A DNA stretch of 7,331 nucleotides from an uncultured Francisella sp. Lineage in GTDB: Bacteria > Pseudomonadota > Gammaproteobacteria > Burkholderiales > Neisseriaceae. Shown one piece after another: positions 1 through 4,295 of this stretch (position 1 is the first letter of the stretch; each line of letters starts with the position of its first letter). The position numbers and the translations under genes are program-made. The notes below the pieces were generated by a model. The model saw only the letters and a list, made by a program, of their open reading frames with translations. It was not told the DNA's origin and searched no databases. The stretch lies in assembly GCA_905373555.1 (NCBI GenBank), contig CAJPTP010000048.1:1-7331 (forward strand). Direction: 5' to 3'.

Positions 1-1583
1 GTCCTCCCTCGCCCCCTTGCCATCCCGATCCGCGCTCGCCGAGCGACGCCGCTCCCCAAAACGCCCGGGGCGCGCCGGCCGATCCGAAGGAAATGGGCTT
101 GCGTTCGCCGTATTGGCTTGACGCCTTCCCAACGATCCGTCCCATCGGACGCCGTCGACCAAACTGACCGCTTGGGCGCGCGGCATGATCGTTCGGGCTC
201 CGGCCAAAAACTTCAGCAAAACGCCCGCGGCCGAAGCGGGGCAAGAGCCCGGGGTCGAACCCCCATCCAAGCTTGGGGCGCAACCCTTGGCCTGCGCGGG
301 CGCCTCGGCGTTGGGGGCGATCGTTCGCGCATCTTGCCCAAAATCGGCCTCATGGCCGAGCGGGGCCGGCTCTTGCGCCGCGCTTGGCGCCACAGGGGCC
401 CAAACCGACAACGACCGATCGGAGGGCAAATAGGGGCGCAGCTGCGCCTCGGGCGGCGCCGCGCCGAACGCCAGCATGGCCAAAACCCAAGCCGAAACGA
501 CGGTTCCGTCGTCGGACCCATCCCACAAGGGCGCGCCCAAAAAGTGGTGGGCGGAGGTTTCGCAGGCCAAAACGGCGTTCGACCGAATCGCCAAGGCGCG
601 CATGTAACCGTTTCCCGGGCGCGACATCAGCGCGCGGCCGCCGCGCGCCAGAACGGATCGGAAAAACGACGGGGAGAGCTTCACATCGCCCGCGACCGCG
701 AAGCGGCCGGGCAGCATTCGCCGCCGAGCCATCGCGTCGAGCAAAAACAGCGTCAGCCCGCCCGGATCCAAGGCCCGGCCCGATGGCAAGACGCAAACCG
801 CGCGGTCGCCGTCGCCATCCAAGGCGAATCCCGCGTCGCAATCGAAGCGCCGCATGGCGCGAACCAAATCCTCCCGCGCCGAGGGCGCCAAGGGATCGGG
901 CAGATGGGCGAACCGCCCGTCGACCCGATCGTTGATCGCGACGACCTCCCACCCCAGCTCGCGCAAGACCCGCGGCGCAAAGGGCGAAGCCGAGCCGTTG
1001 GAGCAATCCAAGGCGATTTTCCATTTTCTTTTCGGAAAATAGCCGATGCGATGGGCCAAGGCGCGCCGGTAGGCGCCAAACACCTCGCCCATGTCGGCAA
1101 CGCTCCCGCAGGCCGCGGCCCGGAACCGATCGGGGCGCCGGCCGGCCCGGATCGGCGCGGCCTTGCCCGGCGCGCCGCCAAGCGCCCCGATGCGCCGCGC
1201 CAAGGCTTGGATGTCGTCTCCCATCCAACGCAGGCCGTTGACGGCGATTTTCACGCCGTTGTCGGGCGCAGGGTTGTGGCTGGCCGTCGCGATCAACGCG
1301 CTGCCCAAAGTCAGCCTGTTCGCGGCCCAATAGGCCAGAGGGGTCGGAGCCATGCCCAATTCGACGGCGCGCAGGCCGCAACGGCGCAGCTCGTCGGCCA
1401 TCCACCGCGCCATCGACTCCCCCCCTTCCTGCCGTCGCGCGCCACGCAAAAGGCGTCGACGCCGCCCCGCTCGCTCGCCTCAAGGGCGACGGCGCGCGCG
1501 ATCAGGCGCGTCTCCGCCTCGCCAAACACCGACCCCTCGGCCCTCACATCGTATTCGCGGAAGTGCTCCGCCTTGAGTTTCAT
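1..1583 (-). CDS. Phosphomannomutase/phosphoglucomutase family protein, frameshifted, 3' end outside window
   Basis: An alpha-D-phosphohexomutase (AlgC/ManB type) would interconvert mannose- or glucose-6-phosphate and the 1-phosphate in the cytoplasm, supplying sugar nucleotides for surface polysaccharide. The ATG at 1583 is chosen because homology starts at once with FREYDVR. With one G added at the G7 tract (1419-1425) the reading is continuous: ARDGRKGG then ESMARWM, the phosphoserine loop TASHNP (Ser about 102), the metal loop DGDGDR (Asp about 256, 258, 260) and ETSAHH (Glu about 342), which matches the family GEMSGH loop. Spacing of these agrees with AlgC. A Pro/Ala-rich stretch of about 50 residues then precedes a DGVR motif near residue 477. 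The final phosphate loop (RxSNT) is only vaguely recognisable (RQANT, 109-123), so a second defect or divergence near the end is possible. No stop codon occurs before the left edge. No strong promoter or Shine-Dalgarno was found. The family is clear; the exact substrate and whether the gene is functional are not. Confidence 0.8.
1419..1425 (-). other. G7 homopolymer at the frameshift point of the phosphohexomutase gene
   Basis: On the minus strand the codons AGG AAG are followed by seven G and then AGTCG. Upstream, the family-like reading uses codons starting at 1583, 1580 and so on. Downstream, the family-like reading (ESMARWMADEL and onward) is in the -1 frame. One extra G, or a -1 slip on the run, joins the two without losing a residue. 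The downstream frame has a stop at 1480-1482, so it cannot be a separate gene carrying the normal N-terminus. The tract may be a sequencing error, a phase-variable run, a slippage site or a real mutation; the sequence alone cannot decide. Confidence 0.75.
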
Positions 1584-1916
1584 GTCGGCCACCGTCCGTT
1601 TTACCCCATTCTTTCGCTCGCTCGGTTCCCGTTGCGCCTCGCGCCGGCCCGCCGCGACCCCAACAACCATGCAAACAACCAAGCGACCAACCGACCTGGC
1701 GCGCTTGCCCCGCCCCATCGCGCCGCGATCCGGCGCGAGCCGGGCGAGCCGAAAACCGCAAAAAGACGTTGCGAAAATCCAACAGCAAACAACATTTACC
1801 TGCATTCAACTGTGTTTTGAGAGCCAAATGCGTCAACCGAACGCCGTTTTGAGCAATTAAACACTAATTAGAGTTGGATTCAAATAAATCTTCAAACTTC
1901 TTGCGGGGCTTGAATA

Positions 1917-1936
1917 TTTGACCGCTTCGGGTCAAA
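1917..1936. repeat. Inverted repeat TTTGACC / GGTCAAA
   Basis: Seven-base arms, TTTGACC at 1917-1923 and GGTCAAA at 1930-1936, flank a six-base loop. Neither side has a T-run typical of an intrinsic terminator, so an operator-like dyad or a simple RNA hairpin are equally possible. Confidence 0.6.
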
Positions 1937-1992
1937 AGCGCTAAAAACTTCGCATGAGGCGGGCTTCTTCCGCGCGCCTTGAAGCCTCCGCC

Positions 1993-2051
1993 GACATTTT
2001 AATGTCAGTGTCGCGCGACGATAATTGAAACAAATTGCGACGATTAATCGT
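1993..2051. promoter_or_regulatory. Cluster of short dyads upstream of the small-RNA promoter
   Basis: Three symmetrical elements lie within 60 bp: GACATT-TT-AATGTC at 1993-2006, the palindrome GTCGCGCGAC at 2010-2019, and the perfect 12-bp palindrome ACGATTAATCGT at 2040-2051. The last ends 15 bp before the -35 hexamer at 2067, a usual place for an activator or other regulator. The dyads are seen directly; the regulatory role is inferred. Confidence 0.45.
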
Positions 2052-2052
2052 T

Positions 2053-2130
2053 TCAGGCCATGATATTTGACTTGACGGCGCAAAAGGGGCATAATTCGCA
2101 CTGTCCGCAGGCCGAAAGGCAACGGATCAT
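2053..2130 (-). CDS. Possible 25-residue cysteine-rich peptide
   Basis: The minus-strand ATG at 2130 opens a 25-codon frame ending in TGA at 2055-2053. Five residues are cysteines (4, 8, 11, 14, 17), giving a CxxxCxxCxxCxxC pattern centred on the segment CGQCELCPFC. AGGAG lies five bases before the ATG, an optimal ribosome-binding site. A second AGGAG precedes another ATG at 2143 in a different frame. The Cys spacing would suit metal or Fe-S binding, or a cysteine-sensing leader peptide. I recognise no family. Against it: no minus-strand promoter is visible, mrp upstream has its own terminator, and the same bases make sense as a plus-strand small RNA whose UUUCUCCU motifs create these ribosome-binding sites on the complement. 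It remains a candidate only. Confidence 0.3.
   Translation of the reverse strand: MIRCLSACGQCELCPFCAVKSNIMA
2067..2095 (+). promoter_or_regulatory. Sigma70-type promoter of the candidate small RNA
   Basis: The -35 TTGACT (2067-2072) and -10 CATAAT (2090-2095) are separated by exactly 17 bp; each matches the consensus at five of six positions. The predicted start is about 2101-2104. No protein gene starts downstream on the plus strand, which points to a short RNA ending at the terminator at 2168-2195. Confidence 0.7.
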
Positions 2131-2195
2131 AGTTTCTCCTCATATTTCTCCTTTGTAGTTTTTTGCCGCGCTTCGTTCTCGAAGCGCTTTTTTTT
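2102..2195 (+). ncRNA. Candidate small regulatory RNA, about 94 nt
   Basis: The RNA is bounded by a good promoter and an intrinsic terminator, with no ORF to explain them. The 5' part can fold as UCCG (2104-2107) with CGGA (2123-2126), enclosing GCC-GAAA-GGC (2111-2120) capped by a GNRA tetraloop. The middle (about 2127-2164) is pyrimidine-rich and looks unpaired. It carries two identical UUUCUCCU motifs at 2133-2140 and 2145-2152, complementary to AGGAGAAA and hence to Shine-Dalgarno regions. The 3' part is an 8-bp terminator hairpin with eight U, as is typical of Hfq-dependent RNAs. Known anti-Shine-Dalgarno small RNAs of proteobacteria share this plan, but I recognise no specific family. 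Targets would be mRNAs with AGGAG sites; the antisense cysteine-rich ORF has two of them. The transcript start is inferred from the -10 position. Confidence 0.6.
2168..2195 (+). terminator. Intrinsic terminator of the candidate small RNA
   Basis: GCGCTTCG (2168-2175), loop TTCT, CGAAGCGC (2180-2187), then eight T at 2188-2195. The eight-base perfect stem followed by a T-run gives clear plus-strand polarity. On the minus strand the hairpin is followed by GGC and then A-rich sequence, so it does not serve there. Confidence 0.9.
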
Positions 2196-2320
2196 GTCCT
2201 CCGCTTGCCTCATCGCCGCGAGGCCGTCTTGCCTCGCCGACCCCGGCTCTTGGCCTCGACCCCCTTTTCCCCCCGCTGCTTGCGCCGCCCGGATCCCCGG
2301 CTCCGGCGGTAAGCCGGCCC
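2196..2320. other. GC-rich spacer, no feature seen
   Basis: This 125-bp stretch lies between the small-RNA terminator and the mrp terminator. It contains a short GC-rich dyad (CCGGC / GCCGG, about 2303-2317) and nothing else that I can support. Confidence 0.6.
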
Positions 2321-2352
2321 AAAAAAGCGGGAAAGGCCCGCGCCTTTCCCGC
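2321..2352 (-). terminator. Intrinsic terminator of mrp
   Basis: On the minus strand a perfect 10-bp stem, GCGGGAAAGG (2352-2343) with CCTTTCCCGC (2336-2327), closes a six-base loop and is followed by six T (2326-2321). It lies about 140 bp after the mrp stop codon and points the right way. One arm is a unit of the adjacent 9-bp tandem repeat. Confidence 0.9.
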
Positions 2353-2385
2353 CCGTTCCGCCTTTCCCGCCTTTCCCGCCTGTCT
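2341..2385. repeat. 9-bp tandem repeat, consensus CGCCTTTCC on the plus strand
   Basis: Five consecutive 9-bp units: CGCCTTTCC at 2341, CGCCCGTTC at 2350, CGCCTTTCC at 2359, CGCCTTTCC at 2368 and a decayed CGCCTGTCT at 2377. The first unit forms one arm of the mrp terminator. A multiple of three in a non-coding place, in an array this short, suggests replication slippage. Confidence 0.85.
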
Positions 2386-2493
2386 CTTGGGCGATGCCTC
2401 CCCCGGTTCTTTTTTTCTTTCGGTTGTTCCCTCCGGCCCTTTGAGCGCTTGAGGCGCCCTTGGGGCGCGCTTGGGCGGAGCGCCCGCTTCGGC

Positions 2494-3582
2494 TCACCGC
2501 TTGACCACCTCGATGCCCGAGAACGGGTGCGAGTAATCTTTGCCCAAAGTCGCCAACGCCATCGTCAGCCGCGTCGCGGCCATTTTGAACGCGCCCGCGA
2601 TTTCGGGGCATTCCTCATGCAATCGCCGAAGCTCGCCCGCATCCATGGCCTTGCGGATCTCAGGGTTCAGGGGCAGCTTGCCCAACAGCGGCGCGCCGAA
2701 CTTTTCGGCCATGCGCTCGCCCGCCCCTGAGCCGAAGATCGATTCGACGTGGCCGCAATGGGGGCACACGAAAGAAGACATGTTTTCCAAGACGCCCAAA
2801 ATCGGGATATTGACCTTGCGAAACATCGCCGCCGCCTTTTCGGCGTCGATCAGCGCCAAATCCTGCGGGGTCGTCACGATCAAGGCGCACGTGACGGGCA
2901 TTTTTTGCGCCATTGTCAGCTGAATGTCGCCCGTTCCCGGCGCCAAATCGATGAACAGATAATCCAAATCGCCCCAATCGGCGTCGAACAGCAGCTGCTC
3001 CAGCGCCTTGTTGACGATGGCCCCGCGCCAAATCACTGGCTGGTCGCGCTTGGCCATGAAGCCGATGGAGACGATTTTCACGCCGTCGGAGGTCACGGGC
3101 ATGATTTTTTTGTTCACCGCCGCCAGATCCTTCGACTCCACCCCAAAGACGGTGGGCTGGCTCGGGCCGTAGACATCCGCATCCAAAATCCCGACCTTGG
3201 CCCCCATCATGGCCAAGGCGACGGACAAATTCGCCGAGGCCGCGCTTTTGCCCACCCCGCCCTTGCCCGAGCCCACGGCGACGATGTTGCGCACGTTTTT
3301 CAGGGCGGGCGTCCCGAGTTTCACTTTTCTTTGCGAGACGCTGAAATAAACCCGCGTTTTTTTCTTTTTGCCCGTTTGATCCAAGTAAAACCGCGAAACG
3401 TCTTTTTCCAAGGCCGCCAAAAAATCCTCGTCGCAGCAAAACGGCACGTCCACCTCGATGCGGCGCGATTTTTCCGAGCAATCGACCTTCACGGGCTTGA
3501 AGTCGAAATCGACGCCCGCGAGCTCTTGGGATCTTTTCCGGACCAACTCGGCCAAAGCCGACGCCAACTCCCTGTCATCCAT
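2494..3582 (-). CDS. mrp: Mrp/ApbC/Nbp35-family iron-sulfur cluster carrier ATPase
   Basis: This 362-residue cytoplasmic P-loop ATPase is expected to bind and pass [4Fe-4S] clusters to apoproteins as a dimer. The deviant Walker A GKGGVGKS is at residues 106-113, the LDADVYGPSQP segment at 133-143, and the switch motif DLAPGTGD at 212-219. TTPQDLALIDAEKA is at 237-250, and the CxxC (Cys273, Cys276, in CPHCGH) is the family's bridging cluster ligand pair. The switch motif has Ala where most members have Pro (D-[ML]-P-P-G-T-G-D). The first 95 residues resemble only the later part of a MIP18-like domain and lack its Asp-Pro-Glu motif. The ATG at 3582 follows GGGGGAAG at a suitable distance. The frame is open up to 3963, but that region runs antisense through the tRNA gene and is not coding. 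The gene is divergent from the tRNA and ends at its own terminator. Family assignment is firm. Confidence 0.95.
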   Translation of the reverse strand: MDDRELASALAELVRKRSQELAGVDFDFKPVKVDCSEKSRRIEVDVPFCCDEDFLAALEKDVSRFYLDQTGKKKKTRVYFSVSQRKVKLGTPALKNVRNIVAVGSGKGGVGKSAASANLSVALAMMGAKVGILDADVYGPSQPTVFGVESKDLAAVNKKIMPVTSDGVKIVSIGFMAKRDQPVIWRGAIVNKALEQLLFDADWGDLDYLFIDLAPGTGDIQLTMAQKMPVTCALIVTTPQDLALIDAEKAAAMFRKVNIPILGVLENMSSFVCPHCGHVESIFGSGAGERMAEKFGAPLLGKLPLNPEIRKAMDAGELRRLHEECPEIAGAFKMAATRLTMALATLGKDYSHPFSGIEVVKR

Positions 3583-3639
3583 TGTTCTTCCCCCGGGCCC
3601 GAGCCAAAGCGGGCCGTTTCGCTTTGACCTGCGCGCCGC

Positions 3640-3668
3640 TTGCGCTCGGATCCCTCGATCCGTATAAT
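3640..3668 (+). promoter_or_regulatory. Promoter of tRNA-Ser
   Basis: A perfect -10 TATAAT (3663-3668) has TTGCGC (3640-3645) 17 bp upstream as a partial -35. Transcription should start near 3675, only a few bases before the mature tRNA 5' end at 3679. The 96-bp gap is shared with the divergent mrp, for which no clear promoter was found. Confidence 0.8.
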
Positions 3669-3678
3669 TCGCCAACTT

Positions 3679-3766
3679 GGAAGCGTGGCAGAGCGGTTGA
3701 ATGCACCGGTCTTGAAAACCGGCGAGGGTCAGACCTCCGTGAGTTCGAATCTCACCGCTTCCGCCA
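3679..3766 (+). tRNA. tRNA-Ser(UGA)
   Basis: The 88-nt cloverleaf is complete. Acceptor GGAAGCG (3679-3685) pairs with CGCTTCC (3756-3762), then discriminator G and encoded CCA (3764-3766). Anticodon stem CCGGT (3706-3710) pairs with ACCGG (3718-3722) around loop CTTGAAA; the anticodon TGA is at 3713-3715 and reads UCA-type serine codons. A long class II variable arm (about 3723-3739) and a T arm GTGAG-TTCGAAT-CTCAC (3739-3755) follow. The sequence closely resembles enterobacterial tRNA-Ser(UGA). It is a single-gene unit with its own promoter and terminator. Confidence 0.98.
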
Positions 3767-3772
3767 AATTCT

Positions 3773-3802
3773 CGGCGCCCTTTGGGCGCCGTTTTGTTTT
3801 TT
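3773..3802 (+). terminator. Intrinsic terminator of tRNA-Ser
   Basis: CGGCGCCC (3773-3780), loop TTT, GGGCGCCG (3784-3791), followed by TTTTGTTTTTT (3792-3802). The strong 8-bp GC stem begins seven bases after the CCA end. Confidence 0.95.
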
Positions 3803-4202
3803 CCCCGCGCTTTCCCCGCGCGCCGTCCGGCCTTTTGTCCGCGCCAAGGCGCGCCGCGCGCCCGTCGGGCCGAAACGGCGGGCGCGGCCCGACCCGACGC
3901 CTCGATTCGCCCCCAAGCCAAGCGGCTTGCCCGGCCTGTGGGCGCAGGCGGCCGCCGATCCATCCCAGATGGGGGCGAACGCCGACTTTTGCGACGCCGC
4001 GCGGCGCGGCGTTTCGCCCCCCCCCGCTCGCGCCGCCGACCGAACCGCTTTTGCGCCGTCGCCGAGCCCGACCGCGTTTTAAGATGCGCAATAAATGAAT
4101 CTATTGACTATTTTATAGCATTGTTTTGATGCTTTAAATAATTTATCTTATTAATTTCAGTCAAACCGCAGTCCGAAGGATTGCGCCTTCGCCCCCCTCC
4201 CC
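3803..4202. other. Long spacer between the tRNA-Ser and gcvP terminators
   Basis: No gene is recognised in these 400 bp. Positions 3803-4080 are very GC-rich; the open frames there have arginine/proline/alanine-rich translations with no motif. One hairpin, ACGCCGCG / CGCGGCGT (3994-4012), lacks a T-run. Positions 4081-4160 are abruptly AT-rich and contain promoter-like hexamers on the plus strand. The sharp composition change is seen directly; its meaning is unknown. Confidence 0.6.
4126..4154 (+). promoter_or_regulatory. Weak candidate plus-strand promoter
   Basis: TTGATG (4126-4131) and TATTAA (4149-4154) are 17 bp apart within an AT-rich island. In such AT-rich DNA this may be chance; the downstream hairpin, C-rich stretch and terminator are the only other support. 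Confidence 0.25.
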
Positions 4203-4237
4203 AAAAAAAAGCCCCCGACGATGGCATGGGGGCTTTT
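4161..4237 (+). ncRNA. Weak candidate small RNA sharing the gcvP terminator hairpin
   Basis: If transcribed from 4126-4154, this RNA of about 77 nt would have a 5' hairpin GCAGTCC-GAA-GGATTGC (4168-4184, one G-U pair). A C/U-rich unpaired stretch (about 4185-4202, CCCCCCTCCCC) follows, then a hairpin GCCCCC / GGGGGC with only four U. The plan mirrors the candidate at 2102-2195, but promoter and U-run are weaker, and the hairpin is fully explained as the gcvP terminator. Confidence 0.2.
4203..4237 (-). terminator. Intrinsic terminator of gcvP
   Basis: On the minus strand GCCCCC-type arms (AAAAGCCCCC at 4237-4228, GGGGGCTTTT at 4216-4207) enclose an 11-base loop, and the T-run extends to eight (4210-4203). 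It lies about 58 bp after the gcvP stop. The four T on the plus side could give weak bidirectional function. Confidence 0.85.
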
Positions 4238-4295
4238 GCTTGATTTGAATCGCTCGGCGCCGAATCCCAAAGACGCGCCAAAGCCGGCCAACGTC

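Larger units (their letters stand above)
1584..2066. other. Spacer upstream of the phosphohexomutase gene, no convincing gene
   Basis: No protein gene is recognised on either strand in this 480-bp stretch. From about 1584 to 1800 it is GC-rich, and open frames continue from neighbouring shadows without family resemblance. From about 1790 to 2066 it becomes AT-richer, as expected for regulatory DNA. On the minus strand TTGACG (1836-1831) is a possible -35 for the phosphohexomutase gene, but the hexamer 17 bp further on (ACAGTT) is a poor -10, so no promoter is called. An in-frame upstream ATG at 1805 would add a hydrophobic, Cys-containing N-terminal segment to that protein; nothing supports it over the start at 1583. 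Confidence 0.6.

Noticed and set aside
350..1483. 377-codon minus-strand frame inside the phosphohexomutase region
   Set aside because: It is the third frame of the same strand. TASHNP, DGDGDR and the other motifs are all in another frame.
118..1860. Very long plus-strand open frame (580 codons) opposite the phosphohexomutase gene
   Set aside because: It is the antisense shadow of a high-GC gene. The translation is rich in Arg, Pro, Ala and Gln with no domain, while the minus strand carries a clear family sequence.
1892..2143. 83-codon minus-strand frame with AGGAG before its ATG
   Set aside because: The translation is basic and motif-free, it runs through the dyad cluster, and its ribosome-binding site is explained by the UUUCUCCU motif of the plus-strand small RNA.
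3624..3629. TTGACC as the tRNA-Ser -35
   Set aside because: It is 33 bp from the TATAAT, far outside the usable spacing. TTGCGC at 3640 has the correct 17 bp.
3583..3963. Upstream extension of mrp by 127 codons
   Set aside because: It runs antisense through the tRNA-Ser gene and its terminator, giving a well-known type of spurious translation. The ATG at 3582 has a proper ribosome-binding site and is where protein-like sequence begins.
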